From positions 593,910-657,909 of the forward strand of contig NC_049994.1 of NCBI RefSeq assembly GCF_000003815.2: a stretch of 64,000 nt of DNA, read 5' to 3'. Below, piece after piece: positions 23,801 to 34,123 of this stretch; within the stretch, counting starts at the first letter, position 1, and each line of letters begins with the position of its first letter. This DNA is from Branchiostoma floridae (lineage: Eukaryota; Chordata; Leptocardii; Amphioxiformes; Branchiostomatidae). The position numbers were made by a program, and so were the translations under genes. The notes beneath the pieces were generated by a model. The model was not told the DNA's origin. It did no database searches and worked only from the letters and a program-made list of their open reading frames with translations.

Positions 23801-24303
23801 CATTTATTCTCTGAGGAATTATAATACTCGCTTCTGGAGTGGAATGCCCCTCTAAAATCATTTGGCAAAGGTATCGGGTTGTGGAACTCTAGTCTGCAAA
23901 TGTTTCTCCCTTGACTTCATATCGATGGACATGTAGGGTAAAACACAGGAATCACTTTTAATCAAATATATCTCCTTTACATGAACTCCTGTGTTAGAGA
24001 CGGTTATCTGACTTTTTCTGAGGGGCTAGGGTTGACTTGATTCCCAGTGCAAATAGAGAGGCTTGAATAGCGAATTTGTTGCAAAGATAACAATTTCATA
24101 ATTGTGAATGATTTGGGTAGAGAAGATCTTCAACTGGTAACGTTACAACTGTATAATGTATGGAAATGAGACGTTACTTGCAAAATCAATGAGTCTTGAG
24201 AATATGTCCATTGTAACCCTAAAGGTTAAATGACATGAGGTATGAGGAATACCAGGGGAGAAAACATGCAATGCATGCTGGAACCGAGAATAAAATTCTG
24301 TAC

Positions 24304-24525
24304 CTTGTTTGAGTATCTTCATCTCATCTCCCCCCAAAGCAGCCTCCCAGAGGGCAAAACAGATGTCCTTGTCTTGAGAACACTTCATTGTCTTGTTATC
24401 AGCCAGGACTTCATCCTGAGCAATGGGTTCTCCATAGTGGTCCATATCATCCTCATATGTGTAGTCATGGGCCCGCTGATCTGGATCATAGTACGCACAG
24501 TACGTCGCTGTAACTGAGAAAAGGT
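24304..24525 (-). CDS. BMPR2: BMPR2-like exon 2: first half of the ligand-binding ectodomain
   Basis: The exon begins after a TTTTGCAG acceptor and ends CAAG|GTACAG. It is 222 nt, phase 1 to phase 1, and encodes residues 22-95. It contains the first three ectodomain cysteines (TYCAYY, MKCSQ, DICFALW) and an NKT glycosylation site. It ends in KILKQ, directly comparable with the region before the conserved GCW in vertebrate BMPR2. The acidic, tyrosine-rich insert between the first two cysteines (around residues 35-60) is longer than I recall in the vertebrate protein. Confidence 0.9.
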
Positions 24526-24748
24526 CTGCAAAATAACATGTACATCATTGTTAATACATGTACTGGTAAAAGCTTAGTACCGGTAACATTCAACGCTTTT
24601 TCAGACTTTTTATTATACAGCCAACTGTGACCAAAGTCAGTGCATTGCATACTTTATTTCTAGATATACAGTTCAAGATATACTCATACAAGAAAAGGAC
24701 TGCAAGTCTGCAAACTAAGCAAGAACTCATTGCAATACAGTCACATGA

Positions 24749-24835
24749 TAACCTGAGTACCATCCTCCGTAGTGACCGCTGGCTCACTACTTTCGCTTGC
24801 TAACCACGGCCACTACGGAGGATGGTACTCAGGCT
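24749..24835. mobile_element. 87-bp hairpin MITE with a 10-bp target duplication
   Basis: CCTGAGTACCATCCTCCGTA and TACGGAGGATGGTACTCAGG are inverted arms of about 23 bp around a 36-bp loop. The exact 10-bp direct repeat AGTCACATGA flanks it (24739-24748, 24836-24845). The duplication length suggests a Mutator-type mover, which is an inference. Confidence 0.75.
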
Positions 24836-25379
24836 AGTCACATGAAGCTTGTAAGACCACAAAACAACACAGCCAAAGCATTTATGCAAGAAGCAATTTG
24901 ATTCTGTGCACTTCAATAAAACATTGATATTAAAAGAAAATGTTTGTTTATCCTCCCATATGCTCAAAGCTTTCCCACTAACCATCTAATGCCAAACTGA
25001 ACCACTTGCCATGAAGACCGCTGTAATATGTATATGTAGCATGATCAGCTCCCCCCCCCCCATTTTCGGGCAAAAATTGAAGGAAAAAAGGGGTTTGAAA
25101 CTTATCAATTATGACTAAGTTAGTAAGCATGTTTTCTACTGTTTGAAGTAAATAGAATTACATATACACCAATTTGTAAATTGCAGAGAAAAATGTCGGG
25201 ATCTACGGCCACTTCGATCCCCACAACGTGAACCTTAACAACAAACATGGCATCCGCGTTCGCGCATCGTCGGCCTCACACTCGATACGTTCTCGGGCTA
25301 ACATCGCCAACTTGGCTGGCAGAAATTCCCAAATTTGGTAATGAACGGATAGATGAGATCATTCTAAATACAATGAGGG

Positions 25380-25807
25380 GTGAGTAAGTCTATTTCACCA
25401 TGGGGTGGATTTTCATACAGTTTCAATTGATTTTTACCCACATTTTGATGGATTGGTTTCATACTTGGTGTGTTGGTGGCCTGTAAATGATGAGATTTTG
25501 GGCCCCCCAGAGGCTTCCCTTGGTACTGCAGCGCAACTTCCAGTTTTGCTATCTTGTGTTCTGAACGAGCTATGGTCATGAATCTTGAGTATTAGATAGC
25601 TCTTGTGCTCAGAAATAAGTGACATAAGTTTGGGCCCCCTAGCAACTAGTTTTGGGACAGCAAGGGCATTTTTGTCAAAAACTTCTGAAGCGGATAACTC
25701 AAGAAGGAAACAACGAATTTTCATGATTTTTGGTATGTGGGTTCCTTGCACAATGTTGTACAAAATACAATACTAATTATGCAAAATAGGAGTACATTTG
25801 TATAATT
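25380..25807 (-). repeat. Dispersed AT-rich repeat, fragment
   Basis: TTTCATACTTGGTGTGTTGG, GGTACTGCAGCGCAACTTCC, TTTTGGGACAGCAAGG and AATTATGCAAAATAGGAG match the copy at 35700-36050 almost phrase by phrase. Confidence 0.7.
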
Positions 25808-25927
25808 AATTGGACGAATCACGTAACTGACAATTTTATAATGGTTGTGGGCATGTATGGACAAACCCAAGGTTGTATCATTTTGATATGCTAACAGACC
25901 AATTACGACTCCGTTTACAGGATATAT

Positions 25928-27109
25928 ATGTCACAGGAGAGATGTCGATCCAGTAGAATTGTCGATTCTCCTAGGAGAGATCTCGATCGGAGCTGGTCCT
26001 AGGGCCAGCTCCGATCGGGGTCTCTCCTAGGAGAATCGACGATTCTACTAGTATAGATTGCGATTGGGGTCTCTCCTAGGGCCAACTCCAATCCAAACTC
26101 AAATGATGCTAAGATATTGGAAACAGACAGCGATCGGGATCTCTCCTAGGAAAATCGGCGATTCTACTAGGAGAGACCCCGATCGGAGTTGGCCCTAGGA
26201 CCAGCTCTGATCCAAACTCAAATGATACTAAGATATAGGAAACAGCAATACTTTTTATGATAAACAATGATTCTATTTAGTATTAATGCAAACCTACTTA
26301 AACTCATTAACAACTACACACAAGCCTACTTGTGTCACTTCTACAATGTTCACTCAAGACAAATACAAGTCTGACTAGTGTCAGTAGTGAAATGTACCCA
26401 ATAGGTGTGAAATAGTGAGTATTATCTTGAAACTCTACTTAATCTTTTGACACCTGTTTGACGACTTTTAGTTTATAGTTGTTCCAGTTCTTCCAAGCTG
26501 TGAAATTTGCATACTGACACATTGATCGCCCGTTGGTGCCTTTCACACATTATAAGATTTTTGCCACTACTGTATCAGAAATTACTTTATCAGAAAACAT
26601 ACTCATTTACCATGAAAGTGATGCTATATACTATAGTCTACCTTGAGTAAAGTTGAAGAAGCGACCCTATTGTGGTAGTCTTGAGTGAACATTGTAGACA
26701 CAAGTAGGCTTGTGTGTAGTTGTTAATGAGTTAGTAGGCTTGCATTAATACTAAATAAAATCATTGTTTATCATAAAAAGTATTGCTGTTTCCTATATCT
26801 TAGTATCATTTGAGTTTGGATCGGAGCTGGTCCTAGGGCCAACTCTGATCGGGGTCTCTCCTAGTAGAATCGCCGATTCTCCTAGGAGAGATCCTGATCG
26901 CAGTCTGTTTCCAATATCTTAGCATCATTTGAGTTTGGATCGGAGTTGGCCCTAGGAGAGACCCCGATCGCAATCTATACTTAGTCTAGTAGAATCGTCG
27001 ATTCTCCTAGGAGAGACCCCGATTGGAGCTGGCCCTAGGACCAGCTCCGATTGAGATCTCTCCTAGGAGAATCGACGATTCTACTGGATCGACATCTCTC
27101 CTGTGACAT
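25928..27109. mobile_element. Foldback element of 1182 bp built of CTCCTAGGAGA repeats
   Basis: It starts ATGTCACAGGAGAGATGTCG and ends with the reverse complement. The two halves are near-perfect inverted arms of several hundred bp, including GATTCTCCTAGGAGAGA blocks and a CAAGCCTACTTGTGT segment near the centre (26320 versus 26700). The arms contain many internal palindromes. Comparison with LINE B (47570-47590) shows it inserted in GATATAT|GCATAC, leaving an AT duplication. No coding capacity. Confidence 0.85.
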
Positions 27110-27647
27110 ATGCATACAAGAATGGCATTCTTCTATCCAGAATAACTCAAACTTTCCATTTATTCTACGCTAAAGGAAAGATACGGACAAAAAAAGTATC
27201 TCTCGAATGTACACAGTTTTGAACTTTGCAGAGTAATTACAAAGATAAGAATCTCTAGTCACAAACTAAATATAGAAGCCGGAAGATATACAAAAATTCC
27301 CGTGACCAGAGGTTTTATCCATTCTGCCCAAATGAGATCAAAGACAAATGTCACTTTGTTATGGAATTGTTCACGATATAATGACAAACGCACAGAGCTG
27401 TTTACATTACTTTCCGCTTGCTCTAAAGAATTTGCTACTCTCTGTTCAATAGATAAATTCAACTACATTCTAGGAGGCGATAACCTGACTGTGTACAAGC
27501 AGGCAAATATATCTACGAATGCTTATACCATAGAACCAATAGTGTAAATGACATGCTAGATCCAATATGTTGACTTATTCATACCTTAAATAGATATCCA
27601 TATATGTGTGTTTAGTTGTACTGTAAGTAGTTGTTATACGTGTAGAC

Positions 27648-27987
27648 AAGGGCTTTAGCCAGCTCGAATTTTTTTTCCGTCAGCCAATTACAATCATCGT
27701 GAAAACCGCGAAAATTAATTAGAAGGACTGGACTGAGACCTTGAAAAACGGGTTTTAATGAGATTATCATATGCGAAAGGGCGCCAACACATATTGTCAA
27801 CAATCATAACAATAGCAAAACAAACAGTGTGTGGCTTTTACGGCCGTGGACGGCGTCCCCAAGCCGCCTGTAGCTTCCAACAAGGATTTTTGTCCTTCAA
27901 GGTTGACGGATTGGTTTTAAAATTTTTCCGTCAGACACAGCAAATCTCCGTCAATTGACGGAAAAACGGACGCTGGCTAGAGCCCTG
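27648..27987. mobile_element. hAT-like MITE (340 bp) in the LINE B copy
   Basis: The ends AAGGGCTTTAG and CTAGAGCCCTG correspond to the termini of the 3606-4443 element with two changes. The flanks GTGTAGAC (27640-27647) and ATGTAGAC (27988-27995) are an 8-bp duplication with one mismatch. LINE B itself has the uninterrupted ATGTAGACCTTACG at the homologous place. Confidence 0.85.
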
Positions 27988-28044
27988 ATGTAGACCTTAC
28001 GAAAGTTGCTGCACTTTTGTCGTGTCAATAAAGATTTCTGTATA

Positions 28045-30242
28045 GTCTGTCAGCAAAATTTGTCCCTCAAAATGCAGGAAATGGTGTTTCAGAGGGTACT
28101 CTCATGTCCCAAATAAACATACCCCCCCGGAATAAACATACCCCCCGGACAAATCTTCAATATCTAATAAACGTACCCCCCGGAATAAACATACCCCCCC
28201 GAAAATGACCAAATTGGCATGTATCCAACTGTGACCATGGTACTTCTGTCCAAAGAAAAGAAGATGATGAGCAGGTAGGTTCTTTTTATTTATTTATGCC
28301 TAAGAACCACATCAGTTAGTTGTATAAATAATAAGCTGAAGAACTAGACATCTTGTTCGAATTATGATATTTTCTTAATTTTGTAATAAAAGATACAGAG
28401 AAACCTGCTTTAGGGGTCACCTGTCTATAGGGCCCACCTGGCCATTGCTGTCAGTTTTCATCGGTCCCTTGGATTTTTCCCATTGACCTAAGCATTAAGA
28501 AATAGTCTATAGCGGTCACCTGTCGAATGCGGTCGCGGCCAGACGATTTTCGGTCCAGCCACCGGCCGCGTTACGCCGCGCTAAATTATCCACGAGGGGA
28601 TCACGTTTTTTTCAATTTCTGCACTACATCAGCAAAATGTAGGCTCAACTTGGACTCTTTATGAAGGAAACATTTAATAAAGGAAACATCATACAAAATT
28701 ATGTGATTTTATACGAAGTGTTTCCACCTAAGTGTTGTTGAATAATTTCACGTGGTGTTTTTTCTCATCTCAGACTCTTTGCACTTCTACCCTTCTCTAC
28801 ATCGTCATTTCTGTGCAGACTGGAAGACTATATGGGCAGATTTTAGAAATAGACCGTCTGTTCATGTATCTGATGTTTTAGGTTCTTGAAATGCATGTAC
28901 GCTGTCCCAATTTTCGTATTCCGCGGGCCAAAAATGGAAATCTCCGTCTTCACGTATTTCTCCAAGATGGCGTCGCAGCAGCTAATAAACAAGGTCACTA
29001 GGGGTCAGTGGACGACTCCACTTTTACCAAGGTAAATGTCGCAACAAGAATTCTGATGTGTTGCATAAAATACAGTGACTACGGTATAAAAACGATTAAA
29101 ATCTATTAACTGAAAGTTAATTATGTGAAAACTAGACTAAGGTTGATTTTTGTTAAAGAAATAAGCCTACGTAGAGAAAGTTTTATTTCGACGTGACCAT
29201 CTCGGCATAATGGCACATGCATCTACAAAGGGAAGTTGTTGCGGTTTGATGCAATAGAAATGACTATGAACTTGCTGTTTTTACCGACGAATTCCTGTCG
29301 TTTTGGAGAATTAGCAGCGTCAAAACGCATATCACAAGGGAAATGAAGTTTTAGTTGTTATTTCTACGTCCAGCATTTTAAATTATTATGTGAACGAATC
29401 ACTCTTCCGCCTCGCTGCCGAAAGCGCATGGAACCACAAGACCGGAAATTCCTCGTGCAAGGTGCTGGTTTACGATGTAAACAGAGACTGTAAACTACTA
29501 TTAAATTAAAACTAAAAGTTATTTATGTAAAAATTGTACTTCAAAACGTCAGTGTGGTGTCTTATTTCCTCCCAAGAACAACATTTACTTCATAGCATCA
29601 TAGCGAGATCGACTGAAATCACCGAAAGAGTACCGCGTATGCATATACGCTGCTCATGGAAAGCCGCGCCGTTTTGCCCGAAAAATAGTAAATTTTTTGC
29701 AAAAATACCGCGGAAATATGGGCAAAAACCCCAAAACTTCAATTCTTTGAGGGTCCTGGCTTAGCAAAGCCCCAATTTTCAGAAAAAAAATAAACGTACC
29801 GTCCAAAATAAGAACGTACCGGGTGGATTGTGAGGCTGAAAAAAATAAACGTCCGGGACATGAGAGTACAAATTTCAAAATTTTCCCATACCTACATTAT
29901 GATTATGACAGTTTGTGCTTTTGGCACTCGAAATCTGATCATGATTGGGGGCATTGCCCTCAATCACTTAAAGCTTAAACCATGTGAATTTCTAATTGAA
30001 ATGCCATTCAACTTAGCTTAGTCTGTGAGCAAAATTTGCCCTTCAAAATGCAGAAAATGTTTCAGAGGGTCAAGATTTGTCGGCGAAGTTCAGCCAAAAC
30101 ACTATTAAGATTTGCATAATGCAGTTGGAAACTTCGTAATTTAGCGTAGAGCGTAACGAAGCGTCCATAATTTTGCGTATCATGTAGCCTGCCCTTCCGA
30201 ATTTAGCGTAGAGCGTTGTCGGTACCACCCCTTGGGGGCCCT
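28045..30242 (-). repeat. Copy of the 190-bp-unit element, interrupted by a 1.77-kb element
   Basis: 28045-28099 and 29866-30242 form one sequence once the nested element is removed (TTTCAGAGGGTAC|AAATTTC). Its right end, TTTAGCGTAGAGCG...CTTGGGGGCCCT, matches the left end of 32276-33502 in reverse. The left end lacks the opposite terminus. TGTATA lies at both edges (28039-28044, 30243-30248). Confidence 0.65.
28100..29865. mobile_element. DNA transposon-like element (1766 bp) with CCCCCC sub-terminal repeats
   Basis: The termini TCTCATGTCCC and GGGACATGAGA are perfect inverted repeats flanked by GTAC (28096-28099, 29866-29869). The empty site TTTCAGAGGGTACAAATTTC is visible in reverse near 32840. 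Inside the left end AATAAACATACCCCCC occurs four times; AATAAACGTACC-type phrases recur at the right end. No transposase frame. The superfamily is not assignable from a 4-bp duplication alone. Confidence 0.8.
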
Positions 30243-30427
30243 TGTATATGGTGTGATAACGTCGGTCCTTTGCTATAACCACTGAATAAAACCATAGGTG
30301 TGTTGATCAGGCAAAGTAGGTCACAGTGTTGCGCGGGTAAACAAGTGTGTTGCTCATTGTACGTGTCGGCCACGGTAGTTTACAATTTGTTGGACAACCA
30401 CAAAGATAATATATAACGTTACTAATA

Positions 30428-30769
30428 CAGGGCTCGAAATACCACCTGCATATAGTTTGATGATATACAGGTTAGTGCAGGTAAAATTGGAGCAGTGCAG
30501 GTATTTCTGGTATCTACCTGCACCTAACCTGCACTGGTCCATGTACTGGGTTTTATATATAAATTTCCTTTGATTTAGATGTATAGGGATTGTTATTAGC
30601 TGCATTGACTGTTACCACCTTTAAGTATAAAAGAAACAAAAATAGCAATGGTATGATCCGTACTTCCAAAACTCAGAGTGGTGCAGGCAAAATTATATGT
30701 CTGGTGCCAGAAATATTCAATGTTACCTGCACCAGTGCAGGAAAGCACAAAAAAGTATTTCGAGCCCTG
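30428..30769. mobile_element. hAT-like MITE in intron 1, 160 bp from exon 1
   Basis: CAGGGCTCGAAATAC and GTATTTCGAGCCCTG are perfect 15-bp inverted termini around 342 bp. The interior has ACCTGCACxxGTGCAGGTA-type motifs. The flanking 8-mers (TACTAATA, AATAGAAA) do not match, so the duplication is lost or the element is rearranged. Confidence 0.65.
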
Positions 30770-30930
30770 AATAGAAACGTTTAGATGGTTGACGTTATAT
30801 TTTTGTTTGTATAATACAAACAAAAACATATCAAACGTCAACCTTCTTCGCTAAAGTATAAAAAAAATGTATTCACCAAAACATCTCACATTATATTAAA
30901 AGCGTAACGTTAAAAACAAATGGAACATAC

Positions 30931-30994
30931 GTCCAGCTATCCAGCCGACCACGATGGCGGCGGCGCAGCAGACAGGGGCGGTCCCGCGGGCCAT
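30931..30994 (-). CDS. BMPR2: BMPR2-like exon 1: start codon and signal peptide
   Basis: The ATG sits in a strong Kozak context (A at -3, G at +4). It encodes MARGTAPVCC followed by the hydrophobic AAAIVVGWIAG, a plausible signal peptide of 21 residues, and ends on the first base of codon 22 before a consensus GTATGT donor. As I recall, human BMPR2 exon 1 likewise encodes the signal peptide and ends in phase 1. No other ATG-plus-hydrophobic segment was noticed upstream. The link to exon 2, 6.4 kb away, rests on matching phase and on the gene's usual layout, so it is slightly less certain than the other exons. Confidence 0.8.
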
Positions 30995-31700
30995 GTTGGG
31001 TTTGGGCGGCCCCACACCGCACAGCCGACTGTCTTTTATCAGTACTGGGAATCACTGACCTGTGAAGTCCATCTGTCAAAATATCATGAGAATTCGTCAC
31101 ACTAATTTGTGTAAATCCGACTAGCTACAATCTAATTCCACAGATCATGCATACGCATTTGGATTGAAAATTAATAGTAAATATAACAAATGCACTGGTA
31201 ACGTTAACGTTAACTATTATAATATAAAATATGGCCCCTGCACAAAACCCAGACGGAAAGCCAGACATGGGTAACGTTAGGCCTCTTAAAAACGCTTCCA
31301 CTGCGTCTTCTACGGCCGATCTGATAGATTTTCTGTATGCCATGTGAAACATCTACGGTCAAGATGATATTGCTAGTGAAAGTTTAGAAAATGATGGTTA
31401 CGGGCGGTGTACATACGGTAAGACGCGGTGCAACACCAGATCCAGACGGTCCAACCTTGCGCAGCCTCCGCCTCACTGCGTCTGCGTGATGACGTCACCT
31501 CATATTCCCCTGACACGGCCAGACCCGTGAGTCATGAGCAGGTTGGATGCTTAAAAAAATAGTAAATTTCAGGATGGCGTCCACCATTTTTTACCTTCGC
31601 CATTGAAGGAAGTTATGTTTCCGGTAGCTGTCCGTCTGTGAGCTCGATAATTCGAGAACGCCAGGATTGATAACGTTAACGTCATATTTATTATTTTCAC
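30995..31700 (-). promoter_or_regulatory. 5' UTR and candidate promoter region of the BMPR2-like gene
   Basis: This is the unique-looking stretch immediately upstream of the start codon, before the repeats that begin near 31850. It contains a perfect CRE-type palindrome TGACGTCA (31490-31497) in a CG-rich context about 500 bp upstream of the ATG. No TATA box near a definable start site was recognised. The promoter role is inferred from position only. Confidence 0.3.
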
Positions 31701-31849
31701 TCCGTGTACCGTAGGTACGGTAAGTTACGGAGTGAAAATATTGTATGGAGAGAACCGCTTTTGTAGAAACATCCTAGTACTACTAGGTACGGTACACAGA
31801 AATCCATGTATTAAACCTTGCTCTTAAGGCGGAACTCGGGGGTTTTCCA

Positions 31850-32269
31850 ACAGATATAACTATAGAAGACAGTGTATGTATCCGTTCTTATGTTCTCGGG
31901 CAAATTCACTCCTCCGACGGTTTAGTTACTGCTCAGCGGCGGTAAAAAGTGAGTTGTTCTCAGCGTACTGCTCCCCGATGTATTGTGCTCAAATCTGGGG
32001 CAACTACAGCGTGAGTGCTATGTCGAAACTGCGTGTGGCATACCACAGCGCATTTAAACTCCTCTTTTCGGTAGGCAGGCACACAAGCACTAGCCTACTT
32101 GTTTGTTAGCAATCGGACCGACATGTATGACGCAAGGCGCCGCAAGGTCACCCATGCATTTGCTATGCGCTTACTGTCGTCTGACCGTCATCATCCGATT
32201 GCTTGTCCACTCGGACGGCTTTCGCTATAGCACCTTCTGGCGACATTATGTAAATAATAGTTAACTAGT
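31850..32269 (+). pseudogene. LINE fragment, C-terminal part of a reverse transcriptase ORF
   Basis: The frame 31876-32109 reads CSRANSLLRRFSYCSAAVK and LFSAYCSPMYCAQIW, the segment after the RT catalytic domain in many non-LTR elements. Beyond the stop, shifted frames continue. It is cut on the right by the insertion at 32276. Confidence 0.65.
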
Positions 32270-32275
32270 TGTAAG

Positions 32276-33502
32276 AGGGCCCCCAAGGGGGGGTACCGAC
32301 AACGCTGTACGCTAAATTCGGAAGGGTCGGCTACGTAATACGCTAAATTATGGACACTTTATTACGCTCTACGCTAAATTAAGAAATTTCATAATGCATT
32401 ATGCAAATCTTTGTCGTCTTTTGGCTGAAATCCGCCGACGGCAGAACACGTGCACACGTAAACAAAACTGATAATTCCATCAACAAGATTCAAACTTAAC
32501 TTACTAGTAGACGCCTTGCTGGCCAGAGGCGGCGACAGCAAATTTCTTATGTGACGTAATTTTCAGCACTTGTAGCACCGAAAGTGGAGGCGCGACAATC
32601 CTAGGGCGTCCGGGGGCATGCTCCCCCGGGAATATTGTGAAATCTTGACCCTCTGAAACGCCATTTTATGCATATTAAGGGGCACATTTTGCTCACAGAC
32701 TAAGCTAAGTTAAATAGCATTCCAATTAGAAAATCACATGGTTTTAAGTTATTGAGGGCAACGCCCCCAAACATCATTTTCAGATTTGGAGTGCCGAAAG
32801 CACGAACTGTCGCAAGGTAGGTACGGGAAAATTTGGAAATTTGTACCCTCTGAAACACCATTTCCTGCATTTTGAGGAATAAATTTTGCTGGCAGACCAT
32901 ATGCTCAATGTAATGACATTTCTGTCAGAGAAACGTTTTTGAGGGCGACGAGCGCCGGATAGTCTTGAGCACCAGAGGCCCAAGCCGTCGCAAGCCCAAG
33001 GGCCGCCCGGCGCCCGGAGAAAAATTGAAATCTTGACCCGTACCCTCTGAAATGCCATTCCCTCCATTTATTAAGGGGCACATTTTGCATGTTAACTAAG
33101 TTCGGTAAAGAAATTTCTACTAGTTGGGGGGCGACGCTCCTGCAACATATTTTCACCATGTCCAATGCCGAATGGGTAAGCCATCGCAAGGAAGGTCCGG
33201 CGAAATTTTGAAATCTAGACCCTTTGAAACGCAATTTCCTGTATTTTCGCGAGTAAAATTTGCCGGTAGACAAGATAAGTTTAATGAAACTTTGATTACG
33301 CTTTTCGAAAAATTAATATGAATTACGTTTTACGGTAAAATCCGGTTAGCTTCTACGTAATACGTTAAATTAAAGGAGCCAATATCGCTCGACGCAAAAT
33401 GCACCGATTACGCTCTACGTTGAATTCGAGCGGTCCCGCTACGTAGTACGTAGAATTAAAACCACCGATTACGCTCTACGGAAAAGGGCTTTGGGGGCCC
33501 CT
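32276..33502. mobile_element. DNA element (1227 bp) containing four ~190-bp tandem units
   Basis: The ends AGGGCCCCCAAG and CTTTGGGGGCCCCT are imperfect inverted termini flanked by TGTAAG (32270-32275, 33503-33508). The interior has ACCCTCTGAAACxCCATTT-type unit markers at about 32645, 32842, 33037 and 33217. It also has TACGCTCTACGCTAAATTA repeats near both ends. No coding capacity. Confidence 0.75.
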
Positions 33503-33739
33503 TGTAAGTGTAGTTTTTTAACCTCTGTACTGTGTCTGTTTTTTTTTGGGCCATGGGCCTGATTCAAACAAATAAATAAATGAATAAGATAGAAAGGTAT
33601 TGGCTATCAAAGACTGAAACAACTGGACATCCACACACATCCCTTACAAGTGGACGCACTACTCTGTCACCAATACAATATGGGAAATGAGCCACAAGAA
33701 CACGTCATGGCCCCCGCTATCCCTGTCTTCCGCTCGGTG

Positions 33740-33966
33740 TACCGAAAGTGCGAAAGGGAACGAAAAGGAGCGAAAAGGAACGAAAAGGAGCGAAAAGGAA
33801 CGAAAAAGGAACGAAAAAGGAACGAAAAGGAAAGTACCGAAAGTGCTAAAAGGAACGAAAAGGAAAATACCGAAAGTGCGAAAAGGAACGAAAATATCGG
33901 ATAGGAACGAAAAGGAACGAAAAGGAAAGTACCGAAAGTGCGAAAAGGGACGAAAAGGAACGAAGT
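33740..33966 (+). repeat. Minisatellite of AAAAGGAACG with a longer higher-order period
   Basis: It is a 10-bp unit GGAACGAAAA/GGAGCGAAAA repeated about twenty times, punctuated by AAAGTACCGAAAGTGC at least three times. Open frames here on both strands are low-complexity artefacts (KERKRNEK and its reverse). Confidence 0.9.
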
Positions 33967-34123
33967 ATGAAGCTTAGTAAAATAAAATCGATGGGAATAT
34001 AAGGAAACGGTACTATGATCGCCAAATGCATATGAAACGAGCTTTTTTTTGGCATTTTCCATCTTGTTCCACGAAATCCCAAGAGCCCCATTGGTTCAAT
34101 GGAAGAATGAATATTAATGAGAC

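Larger units (their letters stand above)
25808..28037 (+). pseudogene. 5'-truncated copy of LINE B, split by two insertions
   Basis: 25808-25927, 27110-27647 and 27996-28037 align with 47460-48268 of LINE B. The 27.1-27.6 kb part encodes a decayed version of its C-terminus (for example NDKRTELFTLLSACSKEFATLC). It starts abruptly at GGACGAATCACGTAACTGA and ends with GTCAATAAAGATTT. Stop codons and frameshifts show it is dead. Confidence 0.85.
2151..30994 (-). other. BMPR2: BMP type II receptor-like gene, exons 1-8 with introns (3' part off the left edge)
   Basis: Eight minus-strand exons (30931-30994, 24304-24525, 18209-18391, 17731-17844, 16191-16289, 13143-13298, 11959-12141, 2151-2311) join in frame into 394 codons. 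They give a signal peptide, a ten-cysteine three-finger ectodomain, one transmembrane helix, and a Ser/Thr kinase up to the activation segment. Every intron has AG acceptor and GT donor signals. Family knowledge: type II receptors bind BMP/activin-type ligands at the cell surface and phosphorylate the type I receptor. The KQGCW and FCCC motifs and the exon layout point to BMPR2 rather than ACVR2, although the RGRYGCVWK stretch is ACVR2-like. Seven of the eight exons end in phase 1; the last ends in phase 0. The final exons (rest of the kinase, long cytoplasmic tail) were searched for in 1-2150 and not found, so the gene is cut by the window edge. Confidence 0.93.

Noticed and set aside
33650-34091. 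Lys/Arg-Glu-rich and Phe/Ser-rich open frames
   Set aside because: They are translations of the AAAAGGAACG minisatellite in both directions.
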